DNA of 59,794 nucleotides from positions 1 through 59,794 of the forward strand of contig JABFXC010000101.1 in the NCBI GenBank assembly GCA_013361935.1, written 5' to 3'. Every line of letters starts with the position of its first letter. Position 1 is the first letter of the stretch. Positions 8,589 through 17,361 of this stretch are shown here, one piece after another. The translations under genes and the position numbers were made by a program. Source of the stretch: Gemmatimonadaceae bacterium (GTDB taxonomy: Bacteria > Gemmatimonadota > Gemmatimonadetes > Gemmatimonadales > Gemmatimonadaceae). The notes under the pieces are model-generated. The model ran no database searches. It was not told the DNA's origin and saw nothing but the letters and a program-made list of their open reading frames with translations.

Positions 8589-9632
8589 ATGCCATTCGTC
8601 GTCGCCGCCCTCCTCGCGCTCCTGATCCCGCTTCACGCGCTCTCCGCCCAGTCTTCGCGCGCCGACACCGGGTGGCACGACCCCTCTCCGCACACGGGGC
8701 GATCGGTCGTGGTCGCGCCGGGGGTGCAGCTCGAGGTGCTCGACTGGGGCGGGACGGGGACGCCGATGATCTTTCTCCCGGGGCTCGGCAACACCGCGCA
8801 TTCCTTCGACGTCTTCGCGCCGCGGTTCCGCGACGCGTATCACGTGTACGCGATCACCCCGCGCGGCTTCGGAGCGTCGAGCCATCCCGACAGCGGCTAC
8901 GACTCGCCGAGTCGCGCGCGCGACGTTGTCGCGGTGCTCGACAGCCTTGGGCTTTCGCGCGCGATCCTCGTCGGCCACTCCATCGCCGGGGACGAGCTGA
9001 CCCGCGTCGCCGGCGAGCACCCGGAGCGGGTGCGCGCGCTCGTTTATCTCGACGCGTACTCCTATGGTGGCGGAGGCGCGGACCTGCAGCTCGAGGGGGA
9101 GCCGGAGCTGCCGCCGCAGACGCTGCCTCCGCCGGCGATGACCTCCGCCGACTCGGCGTCGCCGGCGGCGATGACCGCGTACTGGACGAAGCGCTACGGC
9201 GTCCCGGCGATCGAGGCGGAGGTGCGCGCCGTGGAGCGCTTCGGTCCGACGGGAAAGCTCGAGCTCTTTCAGGCGCCTAACGCGAGCGAGCAGGTCTATC
9301 TGGGTTCCACGCGGTCGGAGTACGCGCGCGTGCGCGCGCCGGCGCTGGCGATCTACGCCGTACGCGATCGCATGCCGGACATCTTCCCCGAGTACGCGAC
9401 CTTCGACTCGACCAACCGCCGGCTGGCACGCGCCTACGTCGCCTGGTCGAAGCGCTACTCCGCGGCGCAGATCGGCCGCTTCCGCACGGAGATGCGCTGC
9501 GGGATGGTGCGCGAGATCGCCGGCGCGAACCACTACGTGCACTACCAGCACGCCGACCGGGTCGAGCGGATGATGCGCGCGTTCCTGACGAACCGGCTCG
9601 GCAGGGCGAAGGCGGGGTGTCGCGTCGGGTGA
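8589..9632 (+). CDS. Secreted alpha/beta hydrolase
   Basis: 347 residues with a signal peptide (residues 1-20, ending LSA-Q). The alpha/beta-hydrolase fold is evident: oxyanion region FLPGLGN, strand-turn ITPRGFGAS, nucleophile Ser131 in GHSIAG, and a late His in GANHYVHYQHAD. It probably cleaves an ester or similar bond in the periplasm; the substrate is unknown. Its stop is 16 bases from the convergent methyltransferase gene. Confidence 0.88.
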   Translation: MPFVVAALLALLIPLHALSAQSSRADTGWHDPSPHTGRSVVVAPGVQLEVLDWGGTGTPMIFLPGLGNTAHSFDVFAPRFRDAYHVYAITPRGFGASSHPDSGYDSPSRARDVVAVLDSLGLSRAILVGHSIAGDELTRVAGEHPERVRALVYLDAYSYGGGGADLQLEGEPELPPQTLPPPAMTSADSASPAAMTAYWTKRYGVPAIEAEVRAVERFGPTGKLELFQAPNASEQVYLGSTRSEYARVRAPALAIYAVRDRMPDIFPEYATFDSTNRRLARAYVAWSKRYSAAQIGRFRTEMRCGMVREIAGANHYVHYQHADRVERMMRAFLTNRLGRAKAGCRVG

Positions 9633-9647
9633 GGGGCGGTCGTCGCG

Positions 9648-10433
9648 CTACTTCACCCGCCCGCGCACCGCATTCGCCCGCGCGCTGAGAGCGAACGGCC
9701 CGCGCGTGTCCCCGATGCCCAACCGCTCGCGTAGCAGCTTCTGGAACCGCTCGCGCTCCTCCGGAGAAAACGCGCGCAGGAACTGTCCCGCGCTCGGACC
9801 GCCGAGGATGATCTCCCAGTACTCGTCGAAGCTCGGGTAGGTGCGCTCGACGGTGATCTCGCGCGTCTCGACGTCGTGCAGCCCCGCGCCAGTCCAGAGC
9901 TCCTGCATCCGGTCGAGCCGCGACGCGTCGGGGTTCGCCTCCTTCGGCGACTGGATCCCCGTCGCGCGCAGGACGTCGTTCACCGCCGCGTAGGGGAAGC
10001 CGCGGCCGGGCATGTCCCACGCATACGCGGCGACGATCCCGCCGGCGCGGACGACGCGCGCCATCTCGGCGACCCCCACAGCCGGGTCAGGAACGAAAAA
10101 AATGACCAGCGGCATCACTGCCGCGTCCATGCTGTCGTCGCCGAAGGGGAGCGCCATCGCGTCGGCCTTCTCGAAGCGCGCGATGGCCGGCGGGAGCTGG
10201 GTGCGGGCGAAGGCGAGCTGTCCCTCCGACGGATCGATCCCGTGGATCATCGCCGGCGCGCAGCGTTCGGCGATCATCCTGGTGAAGGCGCCGTTGCCGC
10301 AGCCGACGTCGAGCCAGGTCCAGCCTTTCGGCGGGGCGAGCCACTCGAGGAAGCTGGAGCCGACCGTGCGGGACCAGACGCCCATGTAGCGGTCGTAGGC
10401 GGCGCCGTCGTCGAAGCGGAATTCTGCTGGCAT
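9648..10433 (-). CDS. SAM-dependent methyltransferase, class I
   Basis: 261 residues of the UbiE/type-11 methyltransferase kind. Motif I is LDVGCGNGAF, the acidic post-I residue is in GIDPSE, motif II is ADAMALPFGDDSMD, and motif III is MARVVRAGGIVAAYAWD. Acceptor unknown. ATG at 10433 is preferred because upstream codons look non-coding. Confidence 0.9.
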   Translation of the reverse strand: MPAEFRFDDGAAYDRYMGVWSRTVGSSFLEWLAPPKGWTWLDVGCGNGAFTRMIAERCAPAMIHGIDPSEGQLAFARTQLPPAIARFEKADAMALPFGDDSMDAAVMPLVIFFVPDPAVGVAEMARVVRAGGIVAAYAWDMPGRGFPYAAVNDVLRATGIQSPKEANPDASRLDRMQELWTGAGLHDVETREITVERTYPSFDEYWEIILGGPSAGQFLRAFSPEERERFQKLLRERLGIGDTRGPFALSARANAVRGRVK

Positions 10434-10494
10434 CCGTTGAATGTGTTGCGCCGTGTCGCGCGCGGCAACATGATCGCATCCCCGAACCGCCAGC

Positions 10495-11232
10495 ATGCTC
10501 CCGGACCTGCGCTCCGTTCTCTTCCTCACCTACGTCGCTCTCCTCCTCTGGCGCATCTTCTCGGGGAGAGGGCTCGATGATTGGTGGCGGTACGTGCTCG
10601 TCTTCGGACTGCTCAACTACGCGCTCTACTTCGCCGAGCGCGTGTACCTCTGGCGGCAGCGTCGCCGGCTCGTGCATGCCGTGCGCGCGATGGACCCGCG
10701 CGACGCGGAAGCGCTGCTCGGCAGGCACTGGCTGGCCGGCCAGCGGCGCGTCCTCGCCGACGAGGTCGCGGCCGAAGGAGTGGTGGAGACGGACGGTTGG
10801 GTCGAGCGCTATCCGTTCGCCCGCGGCGCACGGCGCGCGATTCACGCGAGCTTCTGGGCCTCCGTCGGCATCGGACTCGCGCTCTGCGCCGTCCTCGTGC
10901 TCGACGCGCATCGCGTGACACCCGCCGTCGCGTGGAGCATCTGGGGGCTGGCGACCGCGTCGGGGTTCGTCGCAGCGTTCGCGCGCCGAATGATCCGGCG
11001 CACGGAGACCGTGCTCGAGCTCAGCCGGTTCTCGATCGCGGAGGTCGCGCCCGACGGCTCGCGTCGCGTGATCAGGTGGGGCGCGCCGCTCGTGCTGCGC
11101 GCGAGGCGGGGGCTGCGCCGGCTCGAGCTCAGCGTCGCGGGACGTCCGGGCTGCATCGCGCTGGACTTCGACCGGGTGGGGATCGATCGCGCGGTGCGGC
11201 TGGTGCTGCGGTACGGCGGCTTCGACTTCTGA
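10495..11232 (+). CDS. Integral membrane protein of unknown function
   Basis: 245 residues with two hydrophobic segments near the N-terminus (VLFLTYVALLLWRIF, YVLVFGLLNYALYFAERVYLW) and two in the middle (ASVGIGLALCAVLVL, VAWSIWGLATASGFVAAFA). The C-terminal ~70 residues are soluble and beta-rich (RFSIAEVAPDGSRRVIRWGAPLVLRARRGLRRLELSV), reminiscent of a PH-like membrane-proximal domain. It is divergent from the methyltransferase gene. No family recognised. Confidence 0.65.
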   Translation: MLPDLRSVLFLTYVALLLWRIFSGRGLDDWWRYVLVFGLLNYALYFAERVYLWRQRRRLVHAVRAMDPRDAEALLGRHWLAGQRRVLADEVAAEGVVETDGWVERYPFARGARRAIHASFWASVGIGLALCAVLVLDAHRVTPAVAWSIWGLATASGFVAAFARRMIRRTETVLELSRFSIAEVAPDGSRRVIRWGAPLVLRARRGLRRLELSVAGRPGCIALDFDRVGIDRAVRLVLRYGGFDF

Positions 11233-11360
11233 CTCGTGGGGCCGGCAACGCCTGCCGGTGCGGCGCGCGGATTGACAACCCGCCCATGACGCGCCAAGAT
11301 CGCTCGCGCCGAACGACGACCCGTTAGGCGGCGATCCCTCCACAAGCTCGAGCTCACATC

Positions 11361-11897
11361 ATGACCTCTCCCGCGCCGAAGTCGGAGAACGAGAAGTACT
11401 GCCCCGAATGCGGTGGCGTCATCCCGAAGGCCGCCGCGGTCTGTCCGATCTGCGCCGCGCGACAGCCGGACGCGCCGAAATCGACGGGGAAGAAGGTGCT
11501 CTTCGGCTGCGTGATCGCCGCGGTGGTGTTCGTGCTCGCCATCCCCGCGATCGGGATCATCGCCGCGATCGCGATCCCGAAGTTCGCGAACACGAAGCAG
11601 AAGGCATACGTCGCCGCGATGAAGGCGGACCTGCGGAACCTGGTGACGGCTGAAGAGGCGTTCCGCACGGACTCGGGCCATTACACGAGCAACGTCGCGA
11701 GCCTGGAGTTCCACCCGATGCCCGGAGTGTCGACGCCTTCGATCACGGCCGACAAGGATCGCTGGACCGCCACGATCACCCACGCGCAGCTTCCGGGAAA
11801 GATCTGCGGGATCGCCGTGAACGCCGACAACCCGGTCGACGCAAATGTCGGGGAGGGGGAGCCGGCGTGCGTGAGCGAAAGGGGACGAGGCCCATGA
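11361..11897 (+). CDS. Zinc-ribbon / type IV pilin-like fusion protein
   Basis: 178 residues. A four-cysteine zinc ribbon (Cys14, Cys17, Cys28, Cys31) is followed by a long hydrophobic segment (46-75). That segment runs directly into a pilin-like amphipathic helix with PKFANTKQKAYVAAMKADLRNLVTAEEAFRTDSGHYT, the part that in type IV pseudopilins follows the transmembrane N-terminus. The prepilin peptidase leader (G|FTLxE) is absent. The zinc ribbon should lie in the cytoplasm and the C-terminal domain outside. The stop overlaps the next start (ATGA at 11894). Confidence 0.7.
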   Translation: MTSPAPKSENEKYCPECGGVIPKAAAVCPICAARQPDAPKSTGKKVLFGCVIAAVVFVLAIPAIGIIAAIAIPKFANTKQKAYVAAMKADLRNLVTAEEAFRTDSGHYTSNVASLEFHPMPGVSTPSITADKDRWTATITHAQLPGKICGIAVNADNPVDANVGEGEPACVSERGRGP

Positions 11898-12334
11898 CCA
11901 TCAAGCGACTCGACCACGTCAGCGTGGTCGTCGAGGACCTGCCGGCGGCGATCGCGTTCTTCACCGCGCTCGGGATGACGCGCGCCGGTGAGGCGTCGGT
12001 CGGGGGCGAGTGGGTGGATCGGATCAACGGCATGAAGGGCATCCAGGTCGACATCGTCATGATGAGGACCCCCGACGGCCACGGGCAGCTCGAGCTGACG
12101 AAGTTCCGCAGCCCGCCACTCGTCGCGGTCGAGCCCGCGGTCGCGCCGCCTAACGCGCCGGGGCTGCGGAGCGTGATGTTCGCCGTCGACGACATCGACG
12201 AGACGGTCGCCCGGATGCGCGCGCACGGGGGCGAGCTGCTCGGCGATGTGGTGCAGTACGAGAGCCAGTACCGGCTCTGCTACATGCGCGGGCCGGCGGG
12301 GATCATCGTGTCGCTGGCGGAGGAGCTGGCCTGA
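11894..12334 (+). CDS. VOC / glyoxalase-fold protein
   Basis: 146 residues with the vicinal-oxygen-chelate fold: RLDHVSVVVEDLPAAIAFFTALGM at the N-terminus and a second half with VMFAVDDIDETVARMRAHGGELLG and GPAGIIVSLAEEL. The N-terminal metal-ligand His (LDH) and the C-terminal Glu region are present, so it may be a metal-dependent lyase, dioxygenase or resistance protein; the substrate is unknown. Coupled to the preceding gene by a 4-base overlap. Confidence 0.88.
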   Translation: MTIKRLDHVSVVVEDLPAAIAFFTALGMTRAGEASVGGEWVDRINGMKGIQVDIVMMRTPDGHGQLELTKFRSPPLVAVEPAVAPPNAPGLRSVMFAVDDIDETVARMRAHGGELLGDVVQYESQYRLCYMRGPAGIIVSLAEELA

Positions 12335-12339
12335 GGCGC

Positions 12340-13134
12340 TCAGCGCGCCGCGCCACCCGCGGCGGGACAGCGCTCCTCCCAGTGCTCGATGCTGTAGAGC
12401 GAGCGCAGGCTCTCCCCGTCGTCGACACGCCCACCAGCCCAGCACGCGCTTCCCGTCGTCGAGCAGCCACCAGCGCTCTCCCGGCTGCGAGCGGGCCACG
12501 GCCTGCGACGTGTCGTGGGTGACGACCCTAACGCTTCCTCATCGTTCGCCACGCCCCAGAACTGTCCGCCGTCGCGCGTCTTTCCCTTCCACCAGTAGAC
12601 CCACCAGCCGAGCTGCGCGTACCGCAGCAGAAGGACGGTGTCGCCCGTGGCGATGCGCAGCGTGTCGGCGCGCGGCATCGGATGGTCGTCGTCCACGCTC
12701 GCCTCGTAGGGGCGGATGATCGGCCGCTTCACGACGACGATTCCCGGACGGACGACGTGCAGGTCGATGCGCGTGACGTGGATCGAGTCGCCAAGCGCGA
12801 CACGAGCCACGACCGGCGCCGCACTGTCCACGGACGCGCGCAGCTCAACGGGCGCGCAGGCGAGCCCCTTGAACGACGTCTGGCAGTCCTCCCCATCGCA
12901 CGACGCGGCAAAGACGATGAGGAATCGCGGCCGGCCGTCCGGGCCGACGCGCACGCCGGTGTCCGCGGGCCAGGTGGTGACACTGTCGTGTGACAGTGAA
13001 AGGGTCATCGTGCTCGGCGCCGCGATCGGTGAGGACGCGAGCGCCGAGTCGCGCTCGTCCGCGGCGGGACGGTCGTGCGCGCATGCGGCGACGAGCAGCA
13101 GCGCGGCGAGCAGGAACGAGACTCGTGGCTACAT
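12340..13134 (-). pseudogene. Damaged lipoprotein gene (early stop plus two compensating frameshifts)
   Basis: Reading back from 13134, ATG is followed at once by TAG (13131-13129). The next residues are then a perfect lipoprotein leader (PRVSFLLAALLLVAAC), so codon 2 was probably AAG. The frame then runs to about 12530 with a secreted, beta-rich protein. Near 12527 it shifts, so that ARSQPGERWWLLDDGKRVLGWW is read in another frame, and near 12430 it returns to give VDDGESLRSLYSIEHWEERCP. Either this is a decaying gene or the assembly contains three errors. The first shift coincides with a CGTTAGG motif. Confidence 0.6.
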
Positions 13135-14031
13135 GCAGGTCTGACGAACGACCCGATACCTCTGTTGCGAGACCGGTCGTATGAGCAGGGGATGCTTAGA
13201 GCAAGACGCCGACTCGCCTCCATGCGTCGCCACCTCTCCCAAGTGCGACCGGCACAAGCGTCGTTAGGAACCTCTAAGAAGTGCGGCGCGCACGCGCATT
13301 AGAAATGCCTAACGTGTTGTGAGCTATTGACAGGTGACGTCCGGGTCCGGCATCGTACCGCCCGGCAAGCCCAACGTCCTCCAGCACCAGCGCAACAGTG
13401 ATTCCTCGACGAGCTACGATCGGAATTGTGGGCGTAGTATTGGTCGCTGCCTGTGGGCGCGCGGACATCATTGCGCCCAGCACAGCAAAGGGAGACGCGT
13501 TGCGGCCCATGATGACGGCCTTCGACGATCCGTTTGCTGTAGCGCTGCCTGTACCCCAATACAATGCGCCAAACAACGGTGAGGTAGGGCCGCTTGCTGC
13601 AGGTTTCTCAGTCGACAGTGGTGGCTTCTTCCGAGTGGCAATTCCTTCCCCCGCCGACATCGAGCTCACGTATAGTGGTTTGTGCCCCAATCCCCTCGAA
13701 ACGCGGCCGGACCTTACAGTCGAGGGGCCGAACGGAACCTACGAAACTGTTTGGGGCACACCCGAACTCGATGTTTGGGCGACCGTTGGTAGTGATCCAC
13801 ACCGATATCGCCAAGCGTGGAAGCAGGATAGTACTGGTACGTGGGTAACGATCTTCCAGGTGACTCATTCAGGCGGCGCCGTTTCGTTGGGGCGCGATGG
13901 CTACCTTGACGCTTGCGCGAACAACGAGGGGCCGGCACGCGCGATGAGTGGGAATCAGACGGCAACGTGACCTTCCCCCCGTGCTGAGGAACAGAGATTA
14001 TGGGTCCTGACCGCCTGAGGCGGAGGATCCA

Positions 14032-14298
14032 ATGCGACGGAGTCGATTCACCGACGAGCAGATCGTAGCAATCGTGCGAGAGGCCGAGAGCGGGACGCGG
14101 CCGAGCGAGCTCGCGCGGCGCCATGGGGTCTCGAAGAACACGATCGGCCGGTGGCGGGCGAAGTACCACGGACTTGAGGTCCAGGAGGCGCGGCGGCTCA
14201 AGGCGCTCGAGGAGGAAAACCGCCGCTTGAAGAAGCTCGTCGCCGAGCAGGCGCTCGACCTCTCGCTGATGACAGATCTCGTGGGGCGAAAGTGGTGA
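14032..14298 (+). CDS. IS407-group transposase OrfA
   Basis: 88 residues: an N-terminal HTH (FTDEQIVAIVREAESGTRPSELARRHGVSKNTIGRWRAKY) followed by the leucine-rich coiled coil ARRLKALEEENRRLKKLVAEQ, the hallmark of IS3-family OrfA. A strong ribosome-binding site (GGAGG) is just upstream. The 3' end overlaps OrfB by 7 bases in the -1 frame, permitting programmed frameshifting to an OrfAB fusion. Confidence 0.95.
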   Translation: MRRSRFTDEQIVAIVREAESGTRPSELARRHGVSKNTIGRWRAKYHGLEVQEARRLKALEEENRRLKKLVAEQALDLSLMTDLVGRKW

Positions 14299-15140
14299 CG
14301 GCGGCGCAGCGGCGGGAGGCCGTCACCTGGTTGCGAACGACCCGCCACGTCAGCGAGCGCCGGGCGCGGCGTGTCGCTGGGATCAGCGCCTCGAGTTACC
14401 GCTACGTCTCGCAGCGCGGGATCGAAGACGAGCCGGTGCGGCTGCGGCTGCGGGTCTTGGCCGAGCAGCGGCCGCGCTGGGGGAGTCCGCGCTTGCACTG
14501 GCTGCTCGTGCGGGAGGGCTGGGTGATCAATCACAAGCGCACGGAGCGGCTGTACCGCGACGAGCGACTCGCCGTCGCCCGCCGGCGTCGGCAGAAGCGC
14601 GTCAGCGTCCCGCGCGTACTTCCGCCGGCGCCGGTCCAGCCGACCGAGCGCTGGTCGATGGACTTCGTCCGCGATACGCTCGCCGACGGCCGCGCCTTTC
14701 GCGCGTTCACAGTCGTCGATGATTTCACGCGCGAGTGCCCCGTGATCGCCGTCGACACGCATCTCTCCAGCGAGCGCGTGATCGCCGTGTTGGAGCAGCT
14801 CGCGGGGCGACGCGGCTTACCGCAGGCCCTGGTCTGCGACAACGGGCCCGAGTTCACCAGTCGCGCGTTCGATGCGTGGGCCTATCGCCGTGGGATCAAG
14901 CTGCTCTACATCCGACCGGGGAAGCCCGTGGAGAACGCGTTCATCGAAAGCTTCAACGGCAAGTTTCGCGACGAGTGTCTCTCAGCGAGTTGGTTCCTCG
15001 ACCTCGCGGATGCTCGGGCACAGATCGAACAGTGGCGCCGGGACTACAACGGCGCTCGCCCGCACAGCGGGCTCGCCGGCCTGACCCCCAGCAAGTTTGC
15101 CAGAGACTTCGCTCTGGCGACTGCTTCAACCGACCCATAA
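14292..15140 (+). CDS. IS407-group transposase OrfB (DDE integrase domain)
   Basis: 282 residues with the rve integrase core. The catalytic triad residues are in the expected settings: Asp in FTVVDDFTREC, Asp in LVCDNGPEFTS, and Glu in FIESFNGKFRDECL. The GTG start overlaps OrfA; production may be by -1 frameshift. No internal disruption is seen, so the element may be active. Confidence 0.95.
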   Translation: MVTAAQRREAVTWLRTTRHVSERRARRVAGISASSYRYVSQRGIEDEPVRLRLRVLAEQRPRWGSPRLHWLLVREGWVINHKRTERLYRDERLAVARRRRQKRVSVPRVLPPAPVQPTERWSMDFVRDTLADGRAFRAFTVVDDFTRECPVIAVDTHLSSERVIAVLEQLAGRRGLPQALVCDNGPEFTSRAFDAWAYRRGIKLLYIRPGKPVENAFIESFNGKFRDECLSASWFLDLADARAQIEQWRRDYNGARPHSGLAGLTPSKFARDFALATASTDP

Positions 15141-16028
15141 CTCCTGTACCTCAAGCGGGGGGAAGGTCAAACGCTGCGTCCAGTGGGTGCCAAGTTTCCG
15201 CAAGACGAATACACAGTATTGGAAAGAGACTCAGTTCCAGTCTATGTGAACCTGGTCAACCTCGACTCGGCCGGCGTCACTGTCGTCTCGTGGTCGTTCT
15301 ATCCCGATACCGCACCCTACTCTACGCCGAAGTCAACCAACTGCACGTCGGGTTCGAGGACATGTGCATTCAAGCCGACCGAAGACGGGTACCTGGTCGC
15401 AGATATCGGCCTGTTCGAGGGAGGCGTTAGGGCCCGGGCTCATATCCAAGTCATAAAATGCCCCATCCAGGATCCGCGTGATGCCTTTCTGAACGACCCA
15501 GGCGTGCGCTCAACGCTCCGCGCGGCACTTGATGTTTCGGGAGCCTTTACCCAGCCGGACACCGCGCGCCGGGAGAACGGAGGTTTCATTGTGCGATCAA
15601 AATCTACCGGAGCCCTGAGGACGATCGCCGCATTCATAACGTCGGCAACCCCCTGTACGTGGGCGGGAAGTGCCAGCTGGGACACGGCGAGTTTCGCTCT
15701 GGTGGCGATGTATCATGTCCATCCCTTCGATCCTGGAGGGCGCGTCGGTGGTGCCGACATCCTGCCATCGAATTGCGGTGCATTGGCAGGTCAGCGTTAC
15801 GTGTCAGCCCCCAGCAGCCAGCCCGCTGGTGACCCAGGGACGGATTGGGCGCAAGCGGTTCTGAAGCAGGTTCCCTATTACTACATCGACAAGAAGCGCG
15901 TTGGCGTGGCTGATGGCCGTGATCCCGCCGCGGCGGACCAGAGCAAATGGCGAAGCTTGGCACGTCGCTATGATTGGAACACTTCGAGCTGTCGCTGGTA
16001 GAATCACGCCACAGGAGATGAGGTCGTT

Positions 16029-16454
16029 ATGAAAAATGTCGTTCTCTTGGCGATCATAATCGCGTTTCCGGCGCTCTCGCTAGAGGCGCAGGTCTGCAAA
16101 CCTGCCGATGCATCAAGCGCGAACATGATCGAGGCGGTGCGCCAGTTCGTGACGGCCACCGATCCGGACGATATGGCTATACGTGACACCCTCAAACTTC
16201 CCGCGGCGACAGCCGCATCCGTGGTGCTGGTCACGAATGAGCGTTCCTGCTCGAGCGCACGCGATGCCTACAATGCGGTAAGGGCGCCTGGCGCACCCGC
16301 CGCAACAAGCGTTTATGTCGCGCAATCAGGATCAGGCAGCAGCCTGCGCTACGTCGTAATGAAGGGACGGAACGCGGGCGATGCACAATCCGAATTCGCA
16401 GGCGTAGTTGTACTCGATTCGAAATTTCGTTACTTGAGCGCGTTCAGCCTGTGA
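16029..16454 (+). CDS. Small secreted protein downstream of the split lipoprotein gene
   Basis: 141 residues with a signal peptide (LLAIIIAFPALSLEAQ) and no recognised domain. Two cysteines (QVCKPAD, ERSCSSARD) may pair. The C-terminus is beta-rich (SVYVAQSGSGSSLRYVVMKG...FAGVVVLDSKFRYLSAF). It has an excellent ribosome-binding site and starts 28 bases after the interrupted gene. It shares that gene's lower GC content, so the two were probably acquired together. Confidence 0.65.
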   Translation: MKNVVLLAIIIAFPALSLEAQVCKPADASSANMIEAVRQFVTATDPDDMAIRDTLKLPAATAASVVLVTNERSCSSARDAYNAVRAPGAPAATSVYVAQSGSGSSLRYVVMKGRNAGDAQSEFAGVVVLDSKFRYLSAFSL

Positions 16455-16494
16455 TGAGATCGGCGGTGGTGTAATCCGCGCGATCGTCCGCCCG

Positions 16495-17361
16495 TCACGC
16501 CGGCTGCGCGCTCCGCCTCAGCCTCACCGCGCCGAACACGAACACCGCCGCGACCACGAGGCCGAGCCAGAACGCTGGTGCGGCGATCAACCCGGCGAGC
16601 GTCGGATCCATCAGCCGCATCATCCCGCCGCTGCCGGATGCCGCCGTCGCCGTCGACGGCGCACCGCCCCCACCCAACCGCCCGACCACGAGCCCTGCGA
16701 AGCGCGTCGTGCCTAACGCCACCTTCTCTAGCACCCCGATCGCCACCGGGGGGAGGATCGCCCACGCGAGGGGAGCGCGCGGCGCCCTCGCGGAGACGAG
16801 CAGGATCCACGCGTAGATGGGTGACGTCGCGATCCCGTGTAGCGCGACGAGATGGTAAAGCAGGGGACCCGCGTCGGCGAGGACGCGCGAGCTCGACCAG
16901 ACCACCGCCGCGCCCTGGCCGTGCGCCGCGAGTACCGCGGTGCTCACGAGCAACATCGCGAGCTGCAGCGCGACGGTGGTCACCCAGACGATCGCCGGCA
17001 GCACAACGGTCGGGATGGAGAGCTTGGCGAGCACGGTCTCGAGGTCGCTCACGGGGAGCGACTTCCAAAGCAGCACGCTGCGGTCGCGCCGCTCGCCATA
17101 AAGCGCGTCCACGCAGTAGATCACCGCGAGCAGGAGCCCGATCCCCATCATCACCCCGGAGACGATCTCGTACGGCTCGCGGAGGTGGTTGTTGGAGTGC
17201 GCGGTGAGAACCGACGCCAGGGCGGCGACCTGCGTGGGGAGCTTGCCAGGCGCCCAGGCGACGAAGCCGACGAGGACCACCGCCGCGATGCCCGCAGGCG
17301 CGCGCCAAACCCAGGGGTTCTCCCACAGCTCGCGCTTCAACGACCAGACGAAGCGTCTCAT
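16495..17361 (-). CDS. ABC-2 type transporter permease
   Basis: 288 residues with about six hydrophobic segments (for example GIAAVVLVGFVAWA, IVSGVMMGIGLLLAVIYCVDALY, VVLPAIVWVTTVALQLAMLLVST, FWLGLVVAAVFVFGAVRL). The element DALYGERRDRSVLLWKSLPVSDLETVLAK is typical of ABC-2 permeases. Its ATG overlaps the ATPase stop (ATGA at 17358-17361), so it is the last gene of the operon that begins at 19220. Confidence 0.88.
   Translation of the reverse strand: MRRFVWSLKRELWENPWVWRAPAGIAAVVLVGFVAWAPGKLPTQVAALASVLTAHSNNHLREPYEIVSGVMMGIGLLLAVIYCVDALYGERRDRSVLLWKSLPVSDLETVLAKLSIPTVVLPAIVWVTTVALQLAMLLVSTAVLAAHGQGAAVVWSSSRVLADAGPLLYHLVALHGIATSPIYAWILLVSARAPRAPLAWAILPPVAIGVLEKVALGTTRFAGLVVGRLGGGGAPSTATAASGSGGMMRLMDPTLAGLIAAPAFWLGLVVAAVFVFGAVRLRRSAQPA

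Larger units (their letters stand above)
13968..15169 (+). mobile_element. IS3-family insertion sequence, IS407 group
   Basis: A 1202-bp element with imperfect terminal inverted repeats of about 38 bp: the left end begins TGACCTTCCCCCCG and the right end is its complement, both ending near the ATTATGGGTC/GTTATGGGTC block. It is flanked by a 4-bp target duplication AACG (13964-13967 and 15170-15173), as is typical for the IS407 group. It carries two overlapping ORFs and looks intact. Confidence 0.93.
13398..16001 (+). pseudogene. Secreted lipoprotein gene split by an IS3-family element
   Basis: The 5' part (13398-13967, GTG start) encodes a lipoprotein leader (IVGVVLVAAC) and a beta-rich domain. 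The 3' part resumes at 15174. Removing the IS and one AACG duplicate restores a continuous frame of about 465 codons across QTAT/LRPVGAKF. The C-terminal part has HVHPFDPG, then SAPSSQPAGD and a late YYYIDKKRVGVADG. This is weakly like the H-x-H-P...S-x-x-D layout of JAMM or DUF4329-type domains. Base composition is more AT-rich than the surroundings, suggesting acquisition. Confidence 0.75.

Noticed and set aside
13129..13131. In-frame TAG as pyrrolysine in the lipoprotein gene
   Set aside because: It is codon 2, before a signal peptide, in a gene with other lesions, so pyrrolysine has no plausible role.
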